Shown piece after piece: positions 32,960 to 44,566 of a stretch of DNA of 64,000 bases. The translations under genes were made by a program, and so were the position numbers. This stretch comes from Mermis nigrescens. Taxonomy: Eukaryota > Nematoda > Enoplea > Mermithida > Mermithidae. Positions within the stretch are counted from its first letter, which is position 1, and each line of letters starts with the position of its first letter. Where the stretch lies: assembly GCA_036768485.1 (NCBI GenBank), contig JAVLUZ010000507.1, positions 1,184,102 to 1,248,101 on the forward strand, in the 5' to 3' direction. The notes under the pieces were generated by a model that was given only the letters and a program-made list of their open reading frames with translations, was not told where the DNA came from and ran no database searches.

Positions 32960-33807
32960 GTCTTCAACGTCATCTGCCTCATCATCTACAGTCCGTTTCA
33001 CACAACTTCGGTCATAAATTTTAGAACTATCTCCGCCAATAAGCTGACAGATTGCGCTTAGAGCATTGATCATATATAGTTATCGTAACCCTCGGCCTAC
33101 TGTATCGATGAAAATTCTTAGAATTTATGCACGAAGTTATGTGAAACGGACTATAGATTTGGGTCTGGTTGAAAAAATGTTCTGAGCAGTCATCTTCATC
33201 AGTTTCAGTTGGGACAATTGCTTCTCTTTTTCGTGCTTCCCGCGACCAAAATCCTGCAATTTTCTGCCATGATAAAAACTCAGATTGCTCGCATTGGGGC
33301 AATCTTCGCATTTCGCTGCAGTCTCCTTGGATCGCACTTTCTTCGAGTCTTAATCCCTTCATCAAATTTTTTAAGCAAATATTGGCGCTGGTTTTCTGTG
33401 GATGCTTTACAAGATCTTTTTTGCCTTAAAGCCCAGCCAGTTGGTAATCTTTGGATTGAATCATCATCTGCTTACATCTCCCAGAATTGCTGCAAAACTT
33501 CATTTAGACTTGGAAGCCGAGGCATTAGCTGCCGATTTTCTATTTGTTCCTTGTACGTTGTAATAGCTGCATCACGCAATGTCAGTCGCTCAGGCTGAAA
33601 CTGGTGATTTGCTAACTCCATGTGATTTTCAAGGGATCGATGTCTTTGAATTGATTTCACGCAACCAGGAACGGTACAAGTAAACAGTTGCAAAGATCTT
33701 GCCTTGCTGAGCTGTCTTCTCCTGGTAGAACTGGCACAAATGATGCTGTTGACTGGTCCCTTGTCATGGGCTCTTCTAGGATGAAGAAACAAGAAACAGA
33801 TAGACAA
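32960..33807 (-). pseudogene. C2H2 zinc-finger TE-type gene, left-arm copy
   Basis: On the minus strand, LFTCTVPGCVKSIQRHRS plus LENHMELANH forms a C-x4-C-x12-H-x5-H finger. Then comes LPSLNEVLQQFWEM, and in other frames PTGWAL-QKRSCKA, NQRQYLLKKFDEGI and an acidic tail with DEDDCSEHFF. Stops and shifts break it at 33472 and 33100-33365. I recall similar GWAL...F..GI.T..K.DP proteins as multicopy genes in invertebrate genomes but cannot name a family. The finger lies in the unpaired centre of the palindrome, so it exists only once. Confidence 0.55.
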
Positions 33808-34251
33808 TCGGCAGCTAATGCTCCGGCTTCCAAGTCTAAATGAAGTTTTGCAGCAATTCTGGGAGATGTATGCAGATAATGATTCAATCCAAAGATTACC
33901 AACTGGCTGGGCTTTAAAGCAAAAAAGATCTTGTAAAGCATTTACAGAAAACCAGCGTCAATATTTGCTTAAAAAATTTGACGATGGGATTAAGACTCGA
34001 AGAAAGTGCGATCCAAGGTAGACTGCAACTGAAATGCGAAGATTGCCCCAATTCAAGCAATCTGAGTTTTTATCATGGCAGCAAATTGCAGGATTTTGGT
34101 CGCGAGAAGCAGGAAAAAGAGAAGCAATTGTCCCAACTGAAACTGATGAAGATGACTGCTTAGAAGAATTTTTCCAACCAGACCCAAATCTAGATGATGA
34201 GGCAGATGACGTTGAAGATACATTGATTCATTCAGAATGTTTCGACAATTA
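33790..34251 (+). pseudogene. same TE-type gene, right-arm copy (C-terminal part)
   Basis: The plus strand reads LPSLNEVLQQFWEMYADNDS, then LPTGWALKQKRSCKAFTENQ and RQYLLKKFDDGIKTRRKCDP to a TAG at 34019. In another frame it continues with MRRLPQFKQSEFLSWQQIAG, FWSREAGKREAIV and an acidic end (DDEADDVEDTLIHSECFDN, stop 34250). Only a two-base change near 34020 separates the pieces. It is the better preserved of the two arm copies and shows the direction of the original gene: centre outward. Confidence 0.55.
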
Positions 34252-34661
34252 AATTTTGACGATATAAAACATATTCCTTTATGTTAGGATTTTCTACAGG
34301 TAAAAATAATAAATAAATATAATCCAACATATATGTATGAATTTTTTGCATGCAATTAGGCAAATAGATAGTGCGAACCGTAGCGTAGTATGGTCACGAG
34401 TTGGGATGTGCCGGTTAACCGGAAACGGAACCGGCTGAAACCGACCATTTTTTTGGAACCGGAACCGAGAACCGATTTTTTGATATTCTAAGAACTGGAA
34501 CCGATTTTTTGATCTTCTAAGAACCGGAACTGGAACCGGAACCGATCTTTTTTGGAGTCGGTTCTCGGTTTTTTAAAATTAGACTTAAAAATCGAACTTC
34601 AAAAAATTCAGTGAAGACATGAAGCAGCAATTCAATCTTTTGTTACCCAAAAGTTTACAGA

Positions 34662-34810
34662 CTAAAACTTAGTATGATTCCAGGTAAATTATATTTTAAA
34701 AATAACAGTCGTTCTGCTTTTTCGCCATGTAGCCTGTTTCTGAGAGGGTCGTAAATGACTCCAGCACAACTAAACAGCTGTTCCGATGGAACGCTTGTAG
34801 CTGGCACTGC
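34662..34810 (-). pseudogene. hAT transposase C-terminal dimerisation domain fragment
   Basis: The minus strand encodes PATSVPSEQLFSCAGVIYDP and then LRNRLHGEKAERLLFLKYNL before TAG. This is the hATC signature (P-A-T-S-V-x-S-E-R-x-F-S-x-A-G ... R-x-x-L-x-x-E-x-x-E-x-L-x-F-L). The reading frame is intact for these 49 codons and is cut upstream by the nested insertion at 34814. The rest of the transposase was not found. Confidence 0.85.
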
Positions 34811-34813
34811 AAG

Positions 34814-35875
34814 CGGGGGCGAATCTTAAGGGGCGGGGGCCGCCCCATTTGCCAAAAATATTTGGCGAGATAGAGAATGGATATACAATTCGCAATTATT
34901 TTTTGGCCCTCACTGACCACAATTTCTCAAATTTTTTCGGCGCAATGCGCCGGATGATACCTATTAATGACATTTATTTACTTTCTTCGCCACCTGGAAG
35001 CCATTTCCTGTTCATTTAGGTTTCAAAATAACAATTTTAGCAGCAGAAAGAGCTATTCTTGCATAGTTTTCTTCTATTTTCAATTAAAAATTTGCATGTT
35101 TCGCATCAAATGCTATAAAAACAGTAAATCAAGCTGTAAATCATGCTTCTAGACGTCAATCCGTCTTAATCTCACGAATTTTTAAGTGCTTCGCACCACG
35201 CTTTTTTGTATCCGGCAAAGATTTTTCCCGATGTACAAAGACTTATCGGGACCGTCTTTGCACATGTACGAAGATTTTTGGAGACAAAAATTACAAAAGA
35301 GGTCTAAAATTCGCAGAAATTTACGGCCATTTCGGTCGAAATGACTGATTGTGTGCTCTACTTATCTTTATAATGGCAGAAACTACATTTAAAAAAATGT
35401 CAAATTTTTAGGCGCTTCGCGCCGTTTCAAGACGATTCTTAGTGATTTTTGCCCTTAGAGACCCATAAATTAATTGAAATATACTACCAAAAGTCGAACA
35501 ACTCTGTTTTTACCACACTAAAATCGCTACTGTACCATATTATAGTACCCAAAAATTTGTGTGTGCACAATGTACACAGACTTTTGGGGATCATATTTGT
35601 ACATGTCAAGCGGACCTTGTACAAAAAAAACTGCTTCGCGCCAGAATTCTGATAAAGTCAAAGAATTTTAGTGATTTTTAGCACAAAATTATCGAAAATT
35701 TTAAAAATTTAAGAAACATATTACGTCAAAAGTGATTTAATGTAAAAGTATACATTGTAAAACGCCGAAAAAAACGCTGTTTTGCGCGTTAAGGGCAAAT
35801 TTTTGGACCTATTTTTGACTGTTTTTGGAAAAGTTGGGATACTGCCCTCCTTGGAAAATCCTAGATCCGCTACTG
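34814..35875. mobile_element. hAT-like element nested in the hAT transposon
   Basis: The right end ctagatccgctactg is the inverse of the 180 bp MITE terminus, and the left end cgggggcgaatcttaagg is a diverged partner. The flanks actgcaag and gctgtaag agree at 6 of 8 positions. The interior repeats gcttcgcgcc/gcttcgcacc several times and encodes no protein I can recognise. Confidence 0.65.
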
Positions 35876-37852
35876 GCTGTAAGATACTGCTAAGCTATAA
35901 ACGCGAGAATCGGCAATTTCTTCGACTTCTCTTTCCACCATTGCAGCAGATCTTCGTCATGAATGAAGCATTTCGATTTCGTATAAGCCTCCAATTAAGA
36001 AACACATTGATAATATTCAGTGATTTATAGGTAAATTGTCAACCAGACGTAAAAGGAATAATTTATCTTTCGACTACATCGTCATATGTTCCGATGAAGT
36101 CAGATTATCAAGAGCGTACATACTTTAACACAGGAACCGAGAACCGGAACCGGAACCGACGGTTCTCAACTCGAAGAACCGGAACCGGAACCGACGGTTC
36201 CAACTTACGCAGGAACCGGAACCGAAATTCTAATTTTTCCAAGAACCGGAACCGGAACCGATTTTTTTGAAAAACCTGGAACCGGAACATTCCTACACCA
36301 GATAGATTTTACTTCTCGTTAGAAATAGAAAATAAAATTATTTGAAACAAACGCATACATTTTTCACTTTGAACAATAAGGCTAAGTTCTTACTTGTGAA
36401 ATATAGCTGATAGCAAAGTACGAAGAATATACAGTAGGGACATATATGGTAGAGACTGTGGTGTAATGCTGTTGAAAAATGTGTCCTAATTCTTGAGTTA
36501 CAGAGCCGATAGAAAAATTCTTTGAACCACCAATGTGTGACTTTTTGATTTTGACCAATGGAGCTAAGTTTACGTTGTCCACAAATGGTCAATAATTATC
36601 AAACATATGGATGAATTTTCGCATATAATTAGGCAAATAGATATTGCAAATTGTGGTGTAATGTGGCCACAAGATGAATTTTATTTCCCGAATTACAGCT
36701 CCAAAAGGAAAGTTATTTGTACCACACATGTATGATTTTTTCGACTTTGACCAATTGAGTTCAATTACCGTTTGTCAGAAATGGTCAACAACCACTTTAG
36801 GTATACGCATGATCTTTTGCAAGCACTTAGGCACATAGATGGTACAAGCTGTGGTATAATGCAGTCGCACAAGCACAATGTTTTACAGTTCTGGAGTTAT
36901 AGATCGAAACGTTAAATTTTTTATAGCACAGATGTATCATTTTTGAAATTTGAACACATGAATTAATTTCAGGTTTGTCAAAAGTGGTCAATAACTATCC
37001 ATCACATATCCTACTTTTTTACACCGAAACGGGTACATAGGTGGCACATATTGTGGTGAAATAAGGTACGATTCTGTATGACCACTCTGGACTTATGGCT
37101 AAAAAAGTAAAAATGTTGCAAGTGCAAAACTTCATATTTTTGACCTTTATTGACTGCTGTATCCCGTGGGAGGATCCGGTAAACAAACTTTCCATTCTTT
37201 TTGTAAAACTCATTCGATCTTCTGTAATTTAAAAAAAATCGTATTGAAAAATGTTAATTATTCTGGAAAATATTAATCAATATATGAAATTTGGCACATA
37301 TTCAGATTTTTCACACTTTACACCCATATAAGTCAGCAAGAAATCATTTTTGTGTAAAACGGTTTTCAGATTCGGAATCAGCGTAAAAATTTGTGTAATA
37401 TATGTTACAACAAAAAAAATTATTTTTTTGTTTAAGTAAGTCACTATTACAGCAAGGTGATTCTTACAGACATTGACTCTCAAAACGCATATACTATTTG
37501 CAGACAGATTAAAAAAAAGATTGAGTTGAGATTGCAGGACGATCTATTGAAAAATATAAAAAAGTTGAAAATTTTTGAGCAGAGAAATGTTTGATCCGTT
37601 TTCCAGAACAAAAGACAAACCTGTATGCTTCACATACATTAGTGACTATCATAGTGGGGCAGCACCGAAATTCTGGAGGTATACGTCTCTAAGTTACTCG
37701 ACATACTGTAGAATATCATATTTAAAAACACTTTTCTAGTCACTTTACATTTTTTCAAAAGCATCGAAGTTAAATGAAACAGACTATAGTATTGAGCACT
37801 TGTACAATGCGTTTCTAGCGAAGAATTTTTAAACCGTGTGATTTTAACCTCA

Positions 37853-38090
37853 AGACTAATGTGGGCAGCAAGAAAATTCTGGGAGGGGGTGCAATATTCT
37901 TCAAGGGTCCAAAAATGGCTTTAAAAATGGTGATATGGTGAAAAACACCATTTTTCGACGTTTCTCATCAAGCACTATCTATTGGCATGAAGATATTTCG
38001 AAAAAACGAAAAAAATTTAAAAATTGAATTCTTGGAGGGGGTATTTTGATTTCTTGGGGTGGGGAGATGCATACCCCACGCCCAGGTGTG
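37853..38090. mobile_element. hAT-type MITE, copy 4
   Basis: From aatgtgggcagcaagaaaatt to cacgcccaggtgtg. It carries the core cgacgtttctcatcaagcac, so it is in the same orientation as copy 3. The left terminus and target duplication are eroded. Confidence 0.75.
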
Positions 38091-38989
38091 ACCATTACAA
38101 TCGCTGATCACATTGAAAATCGCTAAAAAGCTTAAGAACTTCAGTTTAATCGTCTACAAAAGATTTTGAATTACGCCGGGTCCAAATCCATGCAACCTTA
38201 AGCTTTATTGCGACTATCAGTGATGTATTTTTCTCAAAAGAAATTTTACGGATAATTAGGTTTACCTCGGGATAAAGTGTTTCGCATGACCTCATCACGC
38301 TTAATTTTCCTACCATGATTATTTGCCACGATGATTTTAATGGATGTGTAACGATATTCCTTTCTTTCTTAGTAAAAGTCAGTACGCTTCACTTATATTT
38401 TGGGGTGCAATCGTCGAAATTTTTCTCTCTCACCAGTAGTACCATCAGGTCGGCATTTTAACCACGCTGTGTGATAAAGTTTTACTGCAGAATTTTAAAG
38501 CGCAGTGCGCAGATTTGAAATTTAGAATGTTAGAACGCATTACCAGCGAATCAAATTTTTACATGACCTATTTTTACAACATATGAAGTACCTACTGATG
38601 AAGGCGCTAAATCTACTATATATTTTTGAAAGTTTGTTTGTTTGTATGTTTGTGCCGGGTTGGCTCCAACCCAATGAAATTTGGTAGGCTGATATTTTGG
38701 GCCGAGGTCGGTCCAATGGGGGAAGGAGCCGTAGCGATCTTGAATTTTCGACAAACGCACCCATTGGCCCTGGGCAGGGAGGGAGCAGGGTTTGACCCCT
38801 GTGCTATAAGCCTCCACGATTTCGGGAGATGGCCGATTTTTGCTATTTTTTTTTCAAAAATTAATTTATACTGTTTGTATGGGGATACCCCGGCCAAGAG
38901 GAGCATGCCTGGCGACACTATGTACATTGTTATATGTTATAGCATTGGTCGGCACTGTGAAACATCAAAATACGGGTTTAACCAAATGA

Positions 38990-39400
38990 TGCTATAACAT
39001 AGGCAATTTTATAAGATAGGCATGGTATGAGATACTATGTGCAACAAGATAAGCAATGCTATAAGATAGGACGTGATATAAGATACTCTGTGCCACAGGA
39101 TAGGCAATACTATACGATAGGACGTGATATAAGACACCCCGTGCTACAAGATAGGCAATGCTATAAGATGGAACGTTATAAAAGATACCCCGTGCTACAA
39201 GATAGGCAATGCTATAAGATAGGAAGTGATATAAGATACCCCGAGCTGCAAGATGGGCAATGTTATAAGATAGTATGGGATATAAGATACCCTGTGCTAC
39301 GAGATAGGCAATGCTATAAGATAGGTTTGGTATAGATACCCTGTCTGTGCCATAACATGCAGTGATATAAGATAGGAGATACTATCAGCTATAACATATC
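38990..39400. repeat. 51 bp minisatellite in Helitron body 1
   Basis: About eight units of gataggcaatgctataagat...cgtgatataagatacc with period near 51 bp. The open frame across it only reflects that 51 is divisible by three (17-residue repeat CYKIGRDIRYPVLQDRQ). Confidence 0.85.
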
Positions 39401-39429
39401 ACGTGATATATGACACCCTTTGCTACAAC

Positions 39430-39830
39430 AAACAAAAAATTTTTAAAACATCAAAAATAAAGTTTAACCGAAAAAATTTTTTAAAACATCCTAAAACATC
39501 AAAAATATGGTTTGACGAAAAAAATTTTCCAAAACATCCCAAAACATCAAAAATATGGTTTGACGGAAAAAATTTTCCAACACATCCCAAAACATCAACA
39601 ATAAATGTTTTATTAAAAAAATTTCCAGAACACCCCAGATCATCAAAAATATGATTATGGCTAAACAATTTTCAAAACCATTCTGTAATGTCAAAAATAT
39701 GGATTTGATCAAAAAAAATGGTTGGCAAAAGACATTTTAAAAAATTTAAAAAATAAAATATGGTTTGTACCAACAATTTTTTTAGAAATATTCCAAGAAC
39801 ATCAAAAGTCTTGAAAAATAAAAAATACAA
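39430..39830. repeat. 48 bp minisatellite in Helitron body 1
   Basis: Units of aaaattttccaaaacatccc and aacatcaaaaatatggtttg with period 46-50 bp, seven or so copies, becoming diverged to the right. Confidence 0.8.
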
Positions 39831-40214
39831 GAGACATATTAAGTATATATTTTTGAAAGTTTGTTTGTTTGTATGTATGTTCGTATGTTTATGTCGGGTT
39901 GGCTCCGGCCCAATGAAATTTGGTGGGCTGATATTTTGGGCCGAGGTCGGTGCAGTGGGGGAAGGAGCCGTAGCGATCTTGAAATTTCGACAAACGCACC
40001 CATTGGCCCTGGGCAGGGAGGTAGCAGGGTTTGGCCCTTGTGCTATAAGCCTCCACGATTTCGGGAGATGGCCGATTTTTGCTATTTTTTTCAAAAATTA
40101 GTTTATACTGTTTGTATGGGGATACCCCGGCCAAGAGGAGCATGCCTGGCGACACTATGTACATTGTTATATGTTATAGCATTGGTCGGCACTGTGAAAC
40201 ATCAAAATACGGGT

Positions 40215-40650
40215 TTAACCAAATGATGCTATAACATAGGCAATTTTATAAGATAGGCATGGTATGAGATACTATGTGCAACAAGATAAGCAATGCTATA
40301 AGATAGGACGTGATATAAGATACTCTGTGCTACAGGATAGGCAATACTATAAGATAGGACGTGATATAAAAGACACCCCGTGCTACAAGATAGGCAATGC
40401 TATAAGATAGAACGTTATAAAAGATACCCCGTGCTACAAGATAGGCAATGCTATAAGATAGGAAGTGATATAAGAAACCCCGAGCTGCAAGATAGGCAAT
40501 GTTATAAGATAGTATGGGATATAAGATACCCTGTGCTACGAGATAGGCAATGCTATAAGATTGGTTTGGTATAGATACCCTGTCTGTGCCATAACATGCA
40601 GTGATATAAGATAGGAGATACCATCAGCTATAACATATCACGTGATATAT
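40215..40650. repeat. 51 bp minisatellite in Helitron body 2
   Basis: The same units and variants as in body 1, in the same order (including the cgagctgcaagat variant). The duplication of the body therefore happened after the minisatellite had formed. Confidence 0.85.
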
Positions 40651-40659
40651 GACATCCTT

Positions 40660-41130
40660 TGCTACAACAAACAAAAAAATTTTTAAACATCAAAAATATG
40701 GTTTGACCGAAAAAATTTTTCAAAACATCCTGAAACATCAAAAATATGGTTTGACAAAAAAAATTTTCCAAAACATCCCAAAACATCAAAATATGGGTTT
40801 GATTAAAAAAATTTTCCAAAACATCCTACAACATCAAAATATCAAAAATATGCTTTGACGAAAAAAATTTTCCAAAACATCCCAAAACATCAACAATATG
40901 GGTTTTATTAAAAAAATTTCCAGAACACCCCAGAACATCAAAAATATGATTATGGCTAAACAATTTTCAAAACCATTCTGTAACGTCAAAAATATGGATT
41001 TGATCAAAAAATAGTTGACAAAAGACATTTTAAAAAAATCCAAAAAATAAAATATGGTTTGTACCAACAATTTTTTTAGAAATATCCCAAAAACATCAAA
41101 AGTCTTGAAAAATAAAAAATACAAGAGACA
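40660..41130. repeat. 48 bp minisatellite in Helitron body 2
   Basis: As in body 1, with one extra unit near 40815-40880. Confidence 0.8.
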
Positions 41131-41193
41131 TATTAATTCCATATAGCTATCAGGCCTAAGTTCAGCCCAGGCAACGCCGGGCAGCTCAACTAG

Positions 41194-41459
41194 TAGCCTA
41201 TATTTCTGTCGTACATTAGTGAATATTATTTTATATTAGCAGACTTTAATAATTATTACCAAATTGAATGATAATTAGAATCGTTGAAGATTAATTTAAT
41301 TATTAGCTGAAATTCGAAAGCTAATATAAATGCAATTAAGGATTTTAGCTGATTTTAAATAAACTTGCATCATTGGAATTGCAAGATTAGCGGATTAAAT
41401 TAAAGAAGCTTGCATCATTGAAATTGCAAGTTCAAAGATTAAAGTTATATTTGCATTGA
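41194..41459. other. leader of the retroelement, LTR not identified
   Basis: AT-rich DNA between the Helitron end and the first gag ATG. It has a direct repeat of cttgcatcattg(g/a)aattgcaag at 41367 and 41410. I expected part of a 5' LTR and primer-binding site here but could not identify either. Confidence 0.35.
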
Positions 41460-41993
41460 ATGCCACATAATTCTACAAGCTCGCCACAAATGGAGCGTAT
41501 GCGTCAAAGCATGGAGCAATGCAACTCCAAATTAGGAGGCAACAGGAACAAATTCTTGGAATGGTTATGGTCAGATCGTTTTGCGCGCTTATCATTAGCG
41601 AATAATTGAGACGATAGAAAAAAGCGTTTATTTTTGCCAACCTTTTTGCGCAGCTATGCTGAGGTTGCATATGCAGCCATACCTAATGCTGTTCGAAATG
41701 CACTAACATATGATCAGCTAATTGAAAAACTTAGGTAACGTTTTGTGCCAGCTGAAAATATCGAGCTAAAAGCATTACAATTGCACACACGTCACCAATG
41801 GCCACATGAGCCACTTCTTAAGTATGCATTAGATTTGCAACAACTTGCAATTAAAGCATATCCAGGAGTAGAACCAGATGCACTAGACGCACTAACACGA
41901 AGAGTCTTTGTAGATGATTTAAACCAAAATATATGGCGCTTTGTATCTGATAAAAACCAAGTACTTTTAATGAAGCAGGGTCCATTTGCAATG
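41460..41993 (+). pseudogene. Ty3/Gypsy-type gag, N-terminal part
   Basis: An ATG at 41460 opens the likely start, with several early frame changes near 41510-41640. Readable capsid-like sequence follows: FLRSYAEVAYAAIPNAVRNA, then after a TAA at 41737 ENIELKALQLHTRHQWPHEP and ALTRRVFVDDLNQNIWRFVS. The last is the typical F-x-x-G/D-L-x-x-x-I-R/W motif near the end of the capsid domain. The gene is interrupted at 41994 by a 3.8 kb element and resumes at 45795. Confidence 0.75.
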
Positions 41994-43233
41994 AACGTAA
42001 GTGCGACCTAGTAATTAAGTACCAGTTTAAGCAACAGACTGTTGCTCAGACAGTTCAATAAAATCGAAGCTGCTGCTTATCTTAAGCACGTGCTTTTAAG
42101 CACATACTTAAGCTTGTGCTTAATTTTGGACTGTTGCAATAAAGTAAGCACATGCTTTTCTAGGTCCGAGCTGGTGCTTAACTTTATGAGTGGTCGGAGG
42201 CACTCATAAGTACCAGCTTGGCCCCGTTGACTTCTATTTTTCATGAATTTGCAGACACATTTATTAGATATTCTTGCTGAAAAATCATTTAAAATATGCG
42301 GAAAAAGGTTATTTTGAAATTACGGGGCGCTGATCATACTTGTGCATATACACAACGGAAATTCTGGGAGGTTTGACCTAGAAATTTTTAATAAGTGCCT
42401 TTTTGGCTCACGATAGATACGTGTCGAAAACGATTCAATTTTTCACAGGATGTTTTTTTTCTTACTAGGAAGTGATCAAGAAAAATTTGATACGATTTAA
42501 TAAAATTTAGTCAAAACTGACTACAAAAATCAACACTTTCGGAATAAATAAAACATAACTAAAAACGTAAAACAAGTCGTTTTCGACGAATCTGATAACC
42601 AACATTCTGCGAGGTGAAAAATTTTTGCGGGGGTAGAGGGGGCTTGGCTAACCCCAAGATTGTGTACGGCGGTGTCTTGATTTTGTTCATTAAAGATATG
42701 AATTTTTTTGTTAAAGGATTTTTTTAATTTTTAAGTTCACTTTTGAGCTTAATTTGGAAAGTAAATTCGATATTAAGAATATTTTGTCAGAAAGTGTTCA
42801 AATGTTATATAGAAAAACGTTCGCTATTTCGTACAAAATTATTCAATTGGGGATTATTTTCGATTGAATTGGGAAGCTCGTTCTTGTTCTCCTGGCCTGC
42901 ATAAGTACTTTACGGGAATTAATAAACTAATTATTTTTATATTACGAAAATTATTTTCAGTAGTTGCTTAAATGCAGTATAAATAGGAAAGCGTTAGAAT
43001 GCGTTATTTCGTGCAAAATTGTTATATTGTAATTGTTTTTGATTTTATTGGGGAGGGGTTAGTGCTTCTCCTTCTTACCAGCATCAGTGCGCAATAAACT
43101 AATCATTTACATTAGAAAAAATCAGCATTTATCATTCAGCTATTATTCTATTGTAAATTTGGAATATTGCTATTAAAATATCGATGTTACAAGGCGGCCA
43201 TAGGTGAAAGTTTGAATAATGATTCTTCAGTAC

Positions 43234-43471
43234 CATAGGTGGACGGCACCAAAGTTCTGAGGTGTGCAAAATTTTTTCAAAAGTCGAAAAATGGCCATTA
43301 AAATGGTGATTTTGCCGAAAGCACCACTTTTCAACGTTTCTCATCGAGAACTATTTATTGGCATCAAAAAATTGCGAAAAAAACAAAAAATTTCAAAAAC
43401 TGAATTCTGGTGGGGCTATTTTGGTTCCTGGGAGAGGTGCATACCCCCAAACCCCCCACGCCCAGGAATGT
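43234..43471. mobile_element. hAT-type MITE, copy 5
   Basis: 238 bp from cataggtggacgg to cacgcccaggaatgt, flanked by ttcagtac and ttcagtaa. It is inside the 3.8 kb foldback element. Confidence 0.88.
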
Positions 43472-43735
43472 TTCAGTAACAGCTATCTGAGGTCAATAGA
43501 TGGGCAAGAAACATGCAAATTTCTTAGCTTTACTAAGCCGCAATAATACGCAAGGTGTAATTTAAGCGATAGTATATTAGACAGTCTGATTTCAGTGCTG
43601 AAGTAGTCAGCTACGAGAAAATGCGTTTTTGACTGTGAATTTGATTTCCCTTCCGCCCAAGTTTTGCCCTGTTTCTCATAAAAATATTGTTTTGACGAGC
43701 TCAATTCAATTTAGCCGAGCAATTAGGGTCAAATG

Positions 43736-43999
43736 CACACATGGGCGTGGGAGGGAGTTTGTGGGGTGTGCACCCCCTCCAGAAGTTGAAATACCCCCCC
43801 CCCGAAATCAAAATATCCCCCTCCAGAATTCAAATTTTGCAATTTTTTGCTTTTTCAGCGATTTTTCGATGCCATTGGATAGTGCTCGATGAGAAACGTC
43901 GAAAAATTGTGTTTTTTAGCACGACCACTTTTAAGACCATTTGTTGACCTTTGAAAATTTTTTCACCCCCTCCCAGAATTTCGGTGCTGCCCACCTATG
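43736..43999. mobile_element. hAT-type MITE, copy 6
   Basis: 264 bp from cacacatgggcg to gcccacctatg, flanked by gtcaaatg and gtcatatg (one change). It is inverted relative to copy 5, 264 bp away. Confidence 0.9.
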
Positions 44000-44291
44000 G
44001 TCATATGCAATTTCCTTTTTATCAGGAGGAAGCGTCAGTCAGTGTTTTTTAAATTAAAATGCTTTCAAAGATGCTAATTCACAGTTTTTGGTATATCAAA
44101 TGTTTTTTGCAAATAGGTTTTTATTTTTTTCTTGTCGTTTGCTGGGCTCCATTTTTCGCAGAAAATTTACTTTTTTTCATTCTTGGAGGTCTTTTAATCC
44201 CCAAACTTTGACGTGTACGTCTGACGGCATTTTTCTCTTTTAAGAAAAACAATTTGAAAGTCATTATCAAATCCTCAGCACACGACCAGAG

Positions 44292-44566
44292 CACACCTGG
44301 GCGTGGGGTGTTTGGGAGGGTATGCACCCCCCTGAAAAAACCAAAATACCCCCCCCCCCCACAGAAATCAAAATACCCCCCAGAATTCAATTTTTGAGAA
44401 TTTTTTTCGGTTTTTTCGCAATTTTTTGATGCCAATGGATAGTGCTTGATGAGAAACGTGGAAAAATGTTGTTTTTATCGCCCTACCACCATTTTTAAGG
44501 CCATTTTTTGACCTTCAAAAAAATTTTGCACCCCCCCGCCCAGAATTTTCTTGCTGCCCACGTATG
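44292..44566. mobile_element. hAT-type MITE, copy 7 (exact 8-bp TSD)
   Basis: 275 bp from cacacctgggcg to gcccacgtatg, flanked on both sides by gaccagag. This copy defines the termini and the 8-bp duplication best. Confidence 0.95.

Larger units (their letters stand above)
34397..36299. mobile_element. decayed hAT transposon in the palindrome's right arm
   Basis: The left end gggatgtgccggtt and inverted right end ggaatgttccggtt match, and both subterminal regions are arrays of ggaaccgga. The opposite arm (around 32590-32600) gives the empty site, so the insertion is certain even though the target duplication is not clean. It holds a hAT C-terminal dimerisation fragment (34662-34810) and another insertion (34814-35875). 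Confidence 0.8.
31429..37482. mobile_element. 6 kb imperfect palindrome with central zinc-finger-type gene
   Basis: The left arm (31429-33555) and right arm (33790-37482) are inverted copies. Landmarks are gagtcagtttctgtaag against cttacagacattgactc at the ends; tggcttgta...-type and gtggtataatgcagtcgcac blocks in the middle; and aaactcagattgctcgcat near the centre. The spacer is about 235 bp. The left arm carries a 180 bp MITE (32668-32847), and the right arm a 1.9 kb hAT insertion (34397-36299). Without these, each arm is roughly 1.8-1.9 kb. Arms have diverged by scattered changes, so it is not an assembly artefact of one strand. Confidence 0.8.
38612..41193 (+). mobile_element. non-autonomous Helitron with tandemly duplicated body
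   Basis: It starts TCTACTATATATTTTTGAAA after an A. It ends with the hairpin gcccaggcaacgccgggc, a short spacer and CTAG followed by T, the Helitron 3' signature. The body is present twice (about 38618-39846 and 39847-41140, roughly 90% alike), but there is only one 3' terminus. Each body begins gaaagtttgtttgtttgtat, has a conserved block (aaatttggt...gggccgaggtcggt), then two minisatellites. There is no Rep/helicase gene, so it would need enzymes from elsewhere. Confidence 0.8.

Noticed and set aside
39027..39654. Open frames with CYKIGRDIRY and KNFPKHPKTSKI repeats
   Set aside because: They arise from 51 and 48 bp minisatellites of the Helitron, whose periods are multiples of three; there are no start or gene context signals.
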